Source: Halalkalicoccus sp. CGA53
Lineage (GTDB): Archaea > Halobacteriota > Halobacteria > Halobacteriales > Halalkalicoccaceae
Direction of reading: 5' to 3'
Assembly: GCF_036429475.1 (NCBI RefSeq)
Contig: NZ_CP144124.1
Location: forward strand, 215,643-279,642
Length of the DNA: 64,000 nucleotides
How positions within the stretch are numbered: the stretch's first letter is position 1; each line of letters starts with the position of its first letter. The position numbers were made by a program, and so were the translations under genes. The notes beneath the pieces were generated by a model. That model did no database searches, was not told the DNA's origin, and saw nothing but the letters and a program-made list of their open reading frames with translations. Positions 36,901-44,931 of this stretch are shown here, piece by piece.

Positions 36901-37009
36901 TGCCGTTGATAAGCACCGGTTTCGACGGGTCGTCGTCGCCAACGATCCGTGGGCCGAAGCTCTGTGGATCGGTCGCCGGGTCGTCGTCGGAAAACGGGTT
37001 CAGTCTCAT
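33938..37009 (-). CDS. VirD4/TraG-like coupling ATPase (HerA/FtsK superfamily)
   Basis: A 1023-residue ATPase. Walker A is GGTTGSGKT (100-108), followed by GHGICVIDPKGDDIYGLLRR, the typical coupling-protein strand; Walker B is PFFLMIDECHTVL and the motif LMLATQYLHRL follows. The ATPase part is residues about 85-500; the rest has a winged-helix-like segment, a beta-rich region and a long acidic tail. It would bring DNA or protein substrates to a type IV channel. There is no obvious N-terminal membrane anchor, as in many archaeal and Gram-positive systems. It is the last gene of the five-gene operon and overlaps the preceding stop by 4 bp. Confidence 0.85.
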   Translation of the reverse strand: MRLNPFSDDDPATDPQSFGPRIVGDDDPSKPVLINGKEWMIHRYDPAEEEVDAFAGTWPRAMIENAQYAPEQPLWIGVSERTGREVPVEFDRLFRHIFYGGTTGSGKTTKMYNDATALMYAGHGICVIDPKGDDIYGLLRRVPKDRWKDVIYIAPGDDYLDRTVGFNMFQTYHEPGEPGFDEEIEGIVDDFKELIAAGEYWGPRMDRIMKTMVRGMIRHPREFTPIEMYYALLDEENRKEYANLIGDEIDDDDILFLQGFTRRIADELGDSEIDPLLGRLKDWVENPMTRQIIAQRESNVSIAEAVNEGKIIIVKNNLPDEAKRMVATAIMRRIWTCVCDRISESEKKVRELSGMDEPGVGYDPFFLMIDECHTVLTEASKVETILSEARSKRLSLMLATQYLHRLEDETQQAILQNCNTLLALTTNLPEEARVLSKRFGGADPDDLTNIPDYQARTKLNSEDDAFLAMLTPPYPPLHSIEDVFHGLIQGSTERYGVQRQSGREILDEMFFAATPRSKAADAAGVGDTQTVGPDSDEPMDVEQAETARMALKAVYDMSIKDGDRGEAIPNELAHEAIATATGTAPSQAANLIERLVGVGALDRKAGEDGMTVQVTHDGRGVIGLETGSGGSGGTDAHRYLLRRVYEWGTRYGYDMDLPTQDGDELPDAIGEVPPDVVPPGALEALTEDEREQILRSRLSKEYPQILALSGTGTLYIEAESKGLTKPGGPIKNAAKAPSPEQLLFVVSDGGSDGFTKHAERLAGIFGSDGDAPYTASRTPEDAARKFYTRRRHDTHPEADVEHFAVLPGDVSTEWIETGDGEIVCRERGGGETFARFGGPDEFRDRDPTDYPAVSYYDSDREVYVVERGGEVERKYGGKGPLQDDWSYIYDPLVPEVLFGEYGSNDVPDPTEWRIAVVPNDDREMDEDLVMYGPETSKLSSVEAWCDDRTDDVEICEPVSDESDSEGIAILSEPSVDKQVEQSPPDVPPEEESTAGDVVDTSEGVDSDVQKEIDDREMDYYDQF

Positions 37010-38358
37010 GCTGTCGCCTCCGAGGGCTCATCCTCGCTGTCAGTCCGACCGGAGTCCTCGAGGTCGTTCTGTTCAGGCTCCTCTGGTGGGCCCTGCTCGC
37101 TCTCGTCGTAGATCGCCGCGACGTCGTACTGCCAGCGCTCATCTGCCAACTGGTGCGAACGGTCCTCTTTCTTCCACTCGAAACTCTCGGTCTGATAGTC
37201 GGAGAATCTGGCCGCGTCGGCGGGGACGTCGCCGGCGTGGGAGGTGAGCGACCACTCGACGTTCTGGGTGTTGATCGTCTCGTTCGGAATGTGCATCAGG
37301 CCCGCAGCGCTGCGGACGCCCATCACGATCTTCTCGTCGGCCCATTCGCGAGCGAACGCCTGCCGAAGGACGGCCTTCATGTCCTTGCCCTTCCGGGGAA
37401 CGGGCTCGAAGCCCTGCTCGGTTGTCGACTCGTAGTACCCCTCGAACATCTCGGCGGTCTCGTCGACACGGGCGATCGCCTCCTCCGGGTCGTCCGACAC
37501 GGCGAGGATTCGAACGTTCAGCCGGAAGCCTTTCTCGCCGCGCTGTCGCCGGACAATCTTCGAAGCCCGGAGGTCTTGATCGGAGGGCTCGCGCTCCTCG
37601 CCTTCGAGACTCGACTGTTCGGGTCGCGCTTCGTACTTCAGCGCGTCGACCATGGTGAACTCCTTGTGCGGCTGTTTCAGCTCGTCGGCTATGTCGTCGA
37701 TCCCAGCCGACAGCAGCCCACCCTTCCACCACTTCGCCGATGCCGGGCGGAAGATCACCTGCACGGCGACGTCGGTCTGAACGTCGGTCTCGCGTTCGCC
37801 GATCATCTCGGCGGTGATCGAGCCGTAGGGATCGTTCTCAAAGCCCTCGACGTCGACGTGCTTGATCGGGTAGAGGTGTTTTCCGTTCTCGCGCTGCCGG
37901 AGCCGGAGCGTCGCGACCGCGACGTGGCGCCCCTCCTGGAGCGGAAGCAGTCCTGGGTGAGGGTGCTCACTCACCTGGATATGCGCGTCCGGGTAGAAGG
38001 TTTCGAGCTGGCGCTCCAGCTGACGCTGATCTTTCTTCCGACCCATCACGTACTGAAAACCGATCTTCCCGTTGATATTCCGCATTTCGTAGGCATGGGT
38101 CGGGGCGTCGGACTTGCTGAGCATCGGCAGGCCACGCGATCGGGCCGAGTGAACGGCGGTCAGAAGGTCGATCCCGTTCTCGATGCCGCCGCCGTCCTTG
38201 TTCGGTTGAATCGAGACGGCGTGACGTGGTGGCGTGCGCTGCCGTAGGTCGGCGATCGCGTCCTCGGTGAGCGTAAGCGTCCCGTACGGGCTGACACGTC
38301 CGAGACAGCGTTTTACGGCTCCCTGAGCGGTCTCAGAGAACCAGCCCATCAGGTCCAC
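37006..38358 (-). CDS. conserved component of the archaeal type IV secretion-like operon
   Basis: A 450-residue soluble protein with no signal peptide: WFSETAQGAVKRCLGRVSPY at the start, RHAVSIQPNKDGGGIENGID, and two similar halves with QFYPDAHIQVSEHPHPG-like and ESTTEQGFEPVPRKGKDMKA stretches that resemble the N-terminal domains of VirB4/TraC ATPases. It lies between the VirB4-like and VirD4-like genes, overlapping both by 4-10 bp, so it is certainly cotranslated with them. It may be the split-off substrate-binding part of the coupling ATPase. Function is inferred from context only. Confidence 0.7.
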   Translation of the reverse strand: MDLMGWFSETAQGAVKRCLGRVSPYGTLTLTEDAIADLRQRTPPRHAVSIQPNKDGGGIENGIDLLTAVHSARSRGLPMLSKSDAPTHAYEMRNINGKIGFQYVMGRKKDQRQLERQLETFYPDAHIQVSEHPHPGLLPLQEGRHVAVATLRLRQRENGKHLYPIKHVDVEGFENDPYGSITAEMIGERETDVQTDVAVQVIFRPASAKWWKGGLLSAGIDDIADELKQPHKEFTMVDALKYEARPEQSSLEGEEREPSDQDLRASKIVRRQRGEKGFRLNVRILAVSDDPEEAIARVDETAEMFEGYYESTTEQGFEPVPRKGKDMKAVLRQAFAREWADEKIVMGVRSAAGLMHIPNETINTQNVEWSLTSHAGDVPADAARFSDYQTESFEWKKEDRSHQLADERWQYDVAAIYDESEQGPPEEPEQNDLEDSGRTDSEDEPSEATA

Positions 38359-41300
38359 CTCCAGTTACAGACGTCGTCGTGCTCGCGAAGGTACTCCTCG
38401 TAGTCCTCGCCGTGCTTCGAGGGGTCGTACATCAGCGCCGTGGCTTCGCGAGGGTTCTGCTCGCGGTCCATGACGATACGAACCGGGAAACAGCCCTCGT
38501 CGTCGACGTGGACGAGGGCCTCTGAGTACCCCTCGGCGGCGTTCCCCTTCTGAAGTTCGCTGATGATCTCCGTCTCCTCGGGAGTGAGACCGAGGTCGTC
38601 GGCCCACTCAGGCCCCATGCCCTCGACGTACTGGTAGATCCGTGTCGTCGTAAGCTCGAGCATGACCTGCGCGTTGTCGGTCAGGTGGACGTTCCCCTCC
38701 GAGTCCGTCCCGAACCAGTCCTTGTGACTCTGGGTCCCAACGCCGATCGAGAGATCCCAGTGGCGGTGGTGACGGTACTTCTGGTTTAGGCTTTTCACCG
38801 TGGTGTCGTCCCGGAGGAGGTAGTGGAACTCGTCGCAGAAGATCATGCCGCGCTCCAAACGCGTCTTCACCTCGTTGTAGAAGAGGTCGAGCAGCAAGTG
38901 CATCATGAGGCCGCCACCCTCCTCGTCGCCCTCTTTGGTCTGGAGATCGGCGTAGACGAAATCTACGTCCGCGAGATCGACGTCGGTCTGATGTGTGAGG
39001 TGCTCGAGCTCGCCGCCGGGCTTGAACGCCTCCACCTCGTTGTTCACGATCTCGATCGCCTTCCCCTCCCGCTCAGCGACCATCTTCTCGTTCCCCCCGT
39101 CGTCGACGAACGGGCCGGCGTCCTCAGCCATCTCGCGGATCACGTCGATCGCATCGAGCGGCGTCGGGCAGTCGCCGGAGAAGCCGTTGCGCTCGCGCCA
39201 CTCGGCGGCGTGCGACTCGGGGTTTTCGCCGATCCCGTAGTTTTCGCCGGCCTTCTTGATCGCCTGCTTCCACACGCCGCGCTTTCCGCGAAGCGACATA
39301 CCCTCCGCAGCGTAGTACAGTTCGATGAAATCTACACACTTATTGACCCATTGACGGTACGGCGCGTCCTGGCCAACGACGTCGAGCTTGTCCTCCGGCG
39401 TGGGGGCTATATCGAACGGGTTGAGGTAGGTCGAGCCGATCACGATCCGCTCACCACCGAAGATCTCAGCGAGGTTCGCGAATTCCTGAAGTGGATCGAT
39501 CACCGCGACGAACATCTCGGGGTTGAGCGTCTTCTGTCGCCAGATCACTTCGGAGGAGGTGATCGTCTTCCCCGCGCCGGTCTTCCCAACGATCGCCCAG
39601 TTGTACCCACCGTCGCGAGCGAACAAGTCCGCAGCCATCGGCTCGTTCGTCGCCATATTGTCCCCGAACTCGACGCCGCTCTCCTCGTAGAGATTCTGGG
39701 TCGTCCATGCGTTCGTTGTCGCGAGCCCGTCGGCTCTCATCTTCACCTTCTGGCCGATCTTGTCCTGGCACGCCGGCGCGAGCGTCTGATAGCCCCGATC
39801 GTGGTTCCGGTGGAGGACGGTGACGCGAGCACCCTCGTCTGAGAGCTTGCTCTTGATCGACCGGATTGCCCGCGTGAGCGCGTCATCCGAGAGCGACTGC
39901 ACCTCGATGTACGTTTGTGCCTCGAACATATCGTGCTCGCTCGCCAGGAACGACCGGAGCATGGCGCTCGCCTCTTGCTGCTCCTCTCGGTAGCGGTCGG
40001 CGAACATCGAAAATTTCGAGTCCTCGACACGCTCGGCCTTATCTTTCAACGCGTCCTCGAGATCGGCCAGCTCCCGTTCGGCCTTCTGCTGGTCCATTAC
40101 GTCTATGTGCGTCGCGACGTTCACCGCGACCTCGGGATCGTCGAATCGGATCACCGTTTCCAGGATGCCCTCGGTCGGGTTCTTCGGCCACTCGGAGATG
40201 AACATCGTCGCCGAGTAGAGTTCGCGATCGACACGAACGTACTCGTTCTCCGAGCGGTCGAATTCCTCAGGAGCGAGTAGCGAGCGGAACTGCTCGTTGA
40301 GCTCCTCGTCCGTTACGGCGACGTCAACCACGCCGGGGTCAACGGCCGGGGTGTCCGATCCCCACTCGATCGCCGGCCCTTGTGTATCCACACCGCCGTC
40401 GGTGGCCTCGGCCGTTCGCGCACCGTCGACGTCAGCCTCCGCCGGGTTGTCGGGCGATAGCGGGCGTTCAGGGTCGTCAGGGGTCTCGCCGGGCTCGGGA
40501 GTCCCATGGCTCTCGCGGTCCATCGCAACGAGTTTGGCGTGCTTCTCGGCGATCGCGAGCCGAGAGTGGGTCTTGGCGAGCGTGTCCATCCGGTCGCGCC
40601 GGGCTTCGACGTCGAGATGTGAGTAGGTCAGCTCGTACTCGGGATCGCTCGCGTAGTCGGGGTCGGCCTCTGGATCGAGCGCGGGGGCAGTGCCCTCCGA
40701 GGGCACGACGACCGGGCTCTGCCGCACGAGTGACTCGTAGTCGGTGTAGGCGTAGGCGTTCGCCGCCTGGTAGTGGTCCGCCGCGACCTGCGCGAGCTTC
40801 GTCGACGGGATCACCGTCGCGCCCACGCCGTCGAGTCGCTGGATGTTCGAGGCCAGCCTGTCGAGACGGTCCTCCAGGAGGCGTTTCATCTCGGGGACGT
40901 GCTCGCCGCTCTGACGGAGCTGATAGAGCTTCAGGTTCTTGTACGCTCGCCCGACGAGCGGCACGTTTGCCAGCCCGCCCTCTATGTCGTCTTTTCCGAC
41001 GACGTCCTCGGGTTTGACCTCCACAATCACGTAGGGGTCGACCACGAGCGTCGAGAGGTCGTAGTCGGTGACCACCTCCGCGCGCTCTTCGCAGAGATCG
41101 GCGTGGACCTTCTTGCCGACCGGGAGATCCTCGTAGTCAATCTCCGCCGCCGGGGCAAGGCCGTCACCGGTCGCGATGATCTCCGACCGCCGTTCTTGAT
41201 AATTCGCGATCCGAGGGGTGTAGTCGACCATCCTCATGTACTCGACGACCTGGATTGAGCCCGAGAGCGCCGTGTCGAGGATCTTCGCGTAGACCCTGAC

Positions 41301-41903
41301 CTGACGCTCCCATGCTTCCGGCCCTGCCGTGACCATGTTGGCCGGCTCGACGCGCAGCGCACCGACAAGGTGACCCTCGTCCGTCTCGATCGCGGGCGTT
41401 CCGTAGTAGGCGCGCTTGAACTGCACGAGGTCCTGCGCTCTCGGCCGGCGCCCGTCGTCCTCGGCCTTCTCATCGATCGACCCAGCACCGCCGACGTACG
41501 GGATCGCGGAGACGCCGGGAAGCCGGGCGATCCGGGCGAGAATCGAGTCGTTCGTGGGCTGTTCGATGCCGGAGCTCTCGGGATCTCTGTCGTATAGCAT
41601 GATGTTCTGGTGGGTGTAGTTCCGCAGGATCATCTCGACGTACTCGCGAGCGTTCATCCAGGGCTCTTTCGCCAAGACGAACGACACGCCGATCAACGTC
41701 CACACGATCGCCGTCAGGTAGACGAGCGCTCGCGGCCCCGGTGGGACGAACTGCCGGGCGGCGAACCACAGCGCCGCGCCGGGGAGCAACGCTGCCCCGA
41801 GCTCGAGTTTGCTCACGCCGAAGACCACCTGGTCGCCGGACGCTCCGGTGAAGATCTTATAATCGGCGTGATCGGTTCGGTCCGTGTCAGTGTTGGTAGG
41901 CAT
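38349..41903 (-). CDS. VirB4-like secretion ATPase with N-terminal membrane segment
   Basis: The start at ATG 41903 (MPTNTDTDRTDHADYKIF) has GTGGAG 9 bp upstream; the frame is open 15 bp further. 1184 residues. Residues about 30-75 are two membrane helices (LGAALLPGAALWFAA, ALVYLTAIVWTLIGVSFVLA), resembling a VirB3/PrgI unit fused to VirB4. A long N-domain with coiled coils follows, then Walker A IVGKTGAGKT near residue 770 and Walker B MIFCDEFHYLL near residue 1000. VirB4 powers assembly of the type IV channel. A Gly/Asp/Pro-rich linker (about residues 480-540) separates the halves. It overlaps the next gene by 10 bp. Confidence 0.85.
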   Translation of the reverse strand: MPTNTDTDRTDHADYKIFTGASGDQVVFGVSKLELGAALLPGAALWFAARQFVPPGPRALVYLTAIVWTLIGVSFVLAKEPWMNAREYVEMILRNYTHQNIMLYDRDPESSGIEQPTNDSILARIARLPGVSAIPYVGGAGSIDEKAEDDGRRPRAQDLVQFKRAYYGTPAIETDEGHLVGALRVEPANMVTAGPEAWERQVRVYAKILDTALSGSIQVVEYMRMVDYTPRIANYQERRSEIIATGDGLAPAAEIDYEDLPVGKKVHADLCEERAEVVTDYDLSTLVVDPYVIVEVKPEDVVGKDDIEGGLANVPLVGRAYKNLKLYQLRQSGEHVPEMKRLLEDRLDRLASNIQRLDGVGATVIPSTKLAQVAADHYQAANAYAYTDYESLVRQSPVVVPSEGTAPALDPEADPDYASDPEYELTYSHLDVEARRDRMDTLAKTHSRLAIAEKHAKLVAMDRESHGTPEPGETPDDPERPLSPDNPAEADVDGARTAEATDGGVDTQGPAIEWGSDTPAVDPGVVDVAVTDEELNEQFRSLLAPEEFDRSENEYVRVDRELYSATMFISEWPKNPTEGILETVIRFDDPEVAVNVATHIDVMDQQKAERELADLEDALKDKAERVEDSKFSMFADRYREEQQEASAMLRSFLASEHDMFEAQTYIEVQSLSDDALTRAIRSIKSKLSDEGARVTVLHRNHDRGYQTLAPACQDKIGQKVKMRADGLATTNAWTTQNLYEESGVEFGDNMATNEPMAADLFARDGGYNWAIVGKTGAGKTITSSEVIWRQKTLNPEMFVAVIDPLQEFANLAEIFGGERIVIGSTYLNPFDIAPTPEDKLDVVGQDAPYRQWVNKCVDFIELYYAAEGMSLRGKRGVWKQAIKKAGENYGIGENPESHAAEWRERNGFSGDCPTPLDAIDVIREMAEDAGPFVDDGGNEKMVAEREGKAIEIVNNEVEAFKPGGELEHLTHQTDVDLADVDFVYADLQTKEGDEEGGGLMMHLLLDLFYNEVKTRLERGMIFCDEFHYLLRDDTTVKSLNQKYRHHRHWDLSIGVGTQSHKDWFGTDSEGNVHLTDNAQVMLELTTTRIYQYVEGMGPEWADDLGLTPEETEIISELQKGNAAEGYSEALVHVDDEGCFPVRIVMDREQNPREATALMYDPSKHGEDYEEYLREHDDVCNWRWT

Positions 41904-41921
41904 TCGTTGATTCTCCACGTT

Positions 41922-43610
41922 CTACGGCTGCTCTCCGAGCTTTCCAGATGAGGAATGGTTTTTCGACGATCCTGTGGCGCGTGCTCTCGCAGCAGCCCTC
42001 CGGGCGCCCGCTGAGATCGATCGCTTCGTTCCGCGGAGCGCCCTCGAGGACGCGCCGCTGTCTCTGTTCTTCGCCCACTTCCCGGCCCGTCGAGCGCCGG
42101 CCACGGCCTTCCGACCGCCATAGTACGCCCCGGCGCCCGCGAGCATAGCCCCGCCGCGAGCGACACACCGGTTCGGGCCGAGCACGCGGTCTTTGAACGA
42201 GCGCTGCCCGTGGACCGCCCAACCGCCACCTCCGTCTGCTCGCCCGCGTCGACGGCCGCCGACGGTGCCGGCGGCTCCCATCGCCGTCCCTGCCGCGACG
42301 CCGCGCATCGACAGTCCGATCAGGAGGAACGAGCCGGAGACAAGCAGCGGGATGATGATCGCAATGAAGAAGATCCCCATCGTCGCCGCCAAGTTCGCGA
42401 AGAAGTCCACCCCCTCGGGGACGAACTGCCATTCTGCTTCGTGGGCGATTCGCAGCAGGATCGCCGTCGGGATATTCATCGTGAGCAACGCGTAGTACTG
42501 CCAGATCAGGACGCTCCCAACGAGCTTTACCTTCTGCCAGATACCGAGGTACGCGAGGATCAGCAAGAACGGCAGAACGAGCGGGAAGACGAACAACGCG
42601 GCGTGACGAAGGCCATGGATGATCGCGAGGATTAGTGCCTTGATTCCACCCGTGAGGTAGAATCCGAGCGCCATCGAGAGCGGGCCCGCCGCTGCCGTTT
42701 CGTCGGCGTCGGCGAGCGTCTCCTCACCGATTAGCTCCTCGCCATCCGGGAGGAAGAACTGAGTTGCGCTGTCAGAGAGGGAGTGGATGAGTGCCGCGAA
42801 CTCCCACGAGGCGACGACGAGGATCACCGCGAATATCGCCGCACCGAGGAGCGACAGCATCCGGTGGTGCGTGATCGCCGAGAGCGACGGCCCGATCAGG
42901 ACGCCAATCGCCGCCAGACCGAGGATTGCGGCGGTTAGAGGCATAATAAACGGTAGGTAGACGTTGGCGTAGAGGTCGACGTAGAGGTGGCTCGCGAAGA
43001 CGTCGTACTCATCGGCTGCCGTGTCGTCGGCGGTCGCCTCGCCGGAGCCGATCGGTTCAGGGCCGCCGATGATCCCCAGGGGTCCGTCATTGTGGATCGT
43101 CGGTGTCCCGAGTAGGTTGTTGAACACCTCGTCGACGAGGGTGACGAACATTTCGTGAAACTGCACCGCCATGTACGACCAGATGTGTTCGGTTGCCTCC
43201 GCCGGCGTCGGGACGTCCGGGACGTCTGGGATCACGCCGGAAACGAAGTCTACCGTTCCGTCGAGAAGACCGTCTGAGATCGATGTCCCGCCCCCATCCT
43301 CCTCTTCTTCGTCGTCGCCGTCAGTGTCGTCCGCCTCCACTTCACCGGAGACCGGGTCACGATCGTCGCCGACCCAGTTACCTTGATCGCCGTCCGAATC
43401 GTCGGATTCGTTCGAGTCCTCGGTATCATCGTCATCTCCTGGCCCGGGACCGGGGCCGTCGGTCTGACCGACCACATCCACGCCTACGTCGGACGTGGAA
43501 CTCGAGACCGGATCGGGACCAGCCACCGCCGGGACGACGGCTCCCGAGAACCCGATCGACAGCGCCAGAAAAAGGACGACAGCGATCGTTGCGGCCCGAC
43601 TCAGCCTCAC
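41922..43610 (-). CDS. VirB6/TrbL-like polytopic membrane protein
   Basis: A 562-residue protein with a signal peptide (AATIAVVLFLALSIGFSGAVVPAVAG), then about 100 acidic, Asp/Glu/Gly-rich residues that would face the salty exterior. At least six membrane helices lie between residues about 220 and 440, and the tail is strongly basic (Arg/Lys/Gly-rich, about 110 residues), presumably cytoplasmic. This topology fits the channel-forming VirB6/TrbL class. It sits between the small membrane protein and VirB4, a normal position. The extreme charge asymmetry, acidic outside and basic inside, is notable. Confidence 0.7.
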   Translation of the reverse strand: MRLSRAATIAVVLFLALSIGFSGAVVPAVAGPDPVSSSTSDVGVDVVGQTDGPGPGPGDDDDTEDSNESDDSDGDQGNWVGDDRDPVSGEVEADDTDGDDEEEEDGGGTSISDGLLDGTVDFVSGVIPDVPDVPTPAEATEHIWSYMAVQFHEMFVTLVDEVFNNLLGTPTIHNDGPLGIIGGPEPIGSGEATADDTAADEYDVFASHLYVDLYANVYLPFIMPLTAAILGLAAIGVLIGPSLSAITHHRMLSLLGAAIFAVILVVASWEFAALIHSLSDSATQFFLPDGEELIGEETLADADETAAAGPLSMALGFYLTGGIKALILAIIHGLRHAALFVFPLVLPFLLILAYLGIWQKVKLVGSVLIWQYYALLTMNIPTAILLRIAHEAEWQFVPEGVDFFANLAATMGIFFIAIIIPLLVSGSFLLIGLSMRGVAAGTAMGAAGTVGGRRRGRADGGGGWAVHGQRSFKDRVLGPNRCVARGGAMLAGAGAYYGGRKAVAGARRAGKWAKNRDSGASSRALRGTKRSISAGARRAAARARATGSSKNHSSSGKLGEQP

Positions 43611-43625
43611 GTTAGGCCCCTCCGA

Positions 43626-44138
43626 TCAGAGGAACGGCGAGCATCCTTCCTCGGCGCCCGGACCCCCGGTGTAGCCGAGCGCCATATCGATGAACGTGAC
43701 GATGAAGACGAACCCAATCACACCGACGATCACGCCGACGATCATCACGTTCCCGAGCGCTGTCGCGCCAGTGAACAGCGGGAAGGCGCGGAGCAGTAAG
43801 CCCACGATCGCGACGAGGACCAGCATACCCAGGACGATCTGCCAGAGCATCTCCGTCGTCTCGTAGATCAGCGCGCCGATCCCCTCGGTACACCAGGCGA
43901 GCACCGGTTGAGTCGAAAACATGAACAGGACGGCGATTGCGAGTAGCCCGAACGCGATCGGTCGAAGCCGGTCGTTCAGCCGTCGGTGAGCCGCCTCGTC
44001 GAGACGCTTCAGGCGCATGAGCTCCTCTCGTCCGTTCCTCCGGACGTTCGCGATAGTCACAAGGACTACCGCCAGAAATTCCCTGATGCTGGTTCTCTTC
44101 AAACCTTCGCCGCCGGTCGCGTGCTTGTCGTCTCTCAT
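43626..44138 (-). CDS. small membrane protein, VirB2/pilin-like candidate
   Basis: A 170-residue protein, first in the operon. A basic N-terminus (MRDDKHATGGEGLKRTSIRE) is followed by four hydrophobic segments: FGLLAIAVLFMFSTQPVLA near residue 70, ETTEMLWQIVLGMLVLVAIVG, ATALGNVMIVGVIVGVIG and VFIVTFIDMALGY. The C-terminus has a Cys and ends SPFL. Small hydrophobic proteins at this position in type IV operons are pilins or channel subunits, but the extra helices make this only a candidate. The promoter should lie between 44139 and 44276. Confidence 0.55.
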   Translation of the reverse strand: MRDDKHATGGEGLKRTSIREFLAVVLVTIANVRRNGREELMRLKRLDEAAHRRLNDRLRPIAFGLLAIAVLFMFSTQPVLAWCTEGIGALIYETTEMLWQIVLGMLVLVAIVGLLLRAFPLFTGATALGNVMIVGVIVGVIGFVFIVTFIDMALGYTGGPGAEEGCSPFL

Positions 44139-44275
44139 TTGCTATCATCGGGGCACTCGGCCCCACAGGCTGATCGCGAGGGGCGCCACGCTGTCGCGAA
44201 TTCCTATTTCATCATACCCCTCTATGATTGCCATAAGCGCCGTAACGTAGACTAAGTAAAATCAGTAACTCCAAA

Positions 44276-44429
44276 CGCTCAAGTATGCCACGTTGTTGAT
44301 GGACCGCCGTCTTTCGGTTTGGTTATTGTGCCGATGAACTCAGAACGTTTCCTTGACCCGGTCAATCTGCTAATCTCTGTTCGGTGTAGAAGCGGTCGAG
44401 CTGTATCGACAATCTCCTACGGAAGAGCG
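44276..44429. mobile_element. MITE of the IS1595-end family, copy 3
   Basis: It begins CGCTCAAGTATGCCACGTTG and ends CAATCTCCTACGGAAGAGCG. The right end equals that of the IS1595 element at 13.86 kb, the left is a diverged partner, and the 153 bp between encode nothing. Confidence 0.55.
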
Positions 44430-44530
44430 ACAGCAGTATATCGATCAGATCGAAGTCGTTGCCGAGTGAGAGGGTGATTTTCCCGACACGGAAAGAGCGT
44501 CGGTATCGCCACCAACAATCTGGTTCCCCT
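44430..44530. mobile_element. truncated MITE abutting copy 3
   Basis: From GACAGCAGTATATCGATCAG to CCACCAACAATCTGGTTCCC this matches the right half of the copies at 9.77 and 61.31 kb. Its left half is missing at the junction with copy 3, so one element probably inserted into or recombined with the other. Confidence 0.6.
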
Positions 44531-44682
44531 GCTGGAAAGGAATGCTCCTCGAAGGACCCCGGCAGTAAGAGCCGAGCGTTGGAGCTCCGTGGGCATACGA
44601 CAATGATTCGACCAGCGAAAGATAATCCAGTAGAAAGCGTTGGAGTAACTTATATGTTCTATGTATAAACTAAGTGTGAACT

Positions 44683-44931
44683 ATGGGGTTCTACGCATTG
44701 ATCGAGGCATCGGGGGCAAAGATACTCGGACCGATTATCGTGCTGCTCGGTCTCAGCACTCTCTCGGGAGGGTTCATACTCGCCGGGATTTGCTTCATTC
44801 TCGCTGGAGCGATCCCGTTCGCGATGGCGTGGCGCCAGCCACAGATGAAATCACTCTCGCTGCGAGGCATCATCAGCAGCACCGCTTTGCTCGTGTTCGG
44901 CTCGATGGGCCTCGTCATCCTCATTGGATGA
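44683..44931 (+). CDS. small membrane protein upstream of lipoprotein gene
   Basis: An 82-residue protein with three hydrophobic stretches: GAKILGPIIVLLGLSTLSGG, FILAGICFILAGAIPFAMAW and a C-terminal IISSTALLVFGSMGLVILIG. No motif. Its TGA overlaps the ATG of the lipoprotein gene, so the two form an operon. It is on the plus strand, divergent from the secretion operon, with MITE DNA between them. Possibly it helps localise the lipoprotein. Confidence 0.7.
   Translation: MGFYALIEASGAKILGPIIVLLGLSTLSGGFILAGICFILAGAIPFAMAWRQPQMKSLSLRGIISSTALLVFGSMGLVILIG

Noticed and set aside
36949..38247. A 432-residue plus-strand frame opposite the secretion operon
   Set aside because: Antisense shadow produced by G/C-ending codons of the real operon; no motif and no start context.
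38823..39842. A 339-residue plus-strand frame inside the VirB4-like gene
   Set aside because: Same explanation: reverse of a codon-biased gene containing clear Walker motifs.
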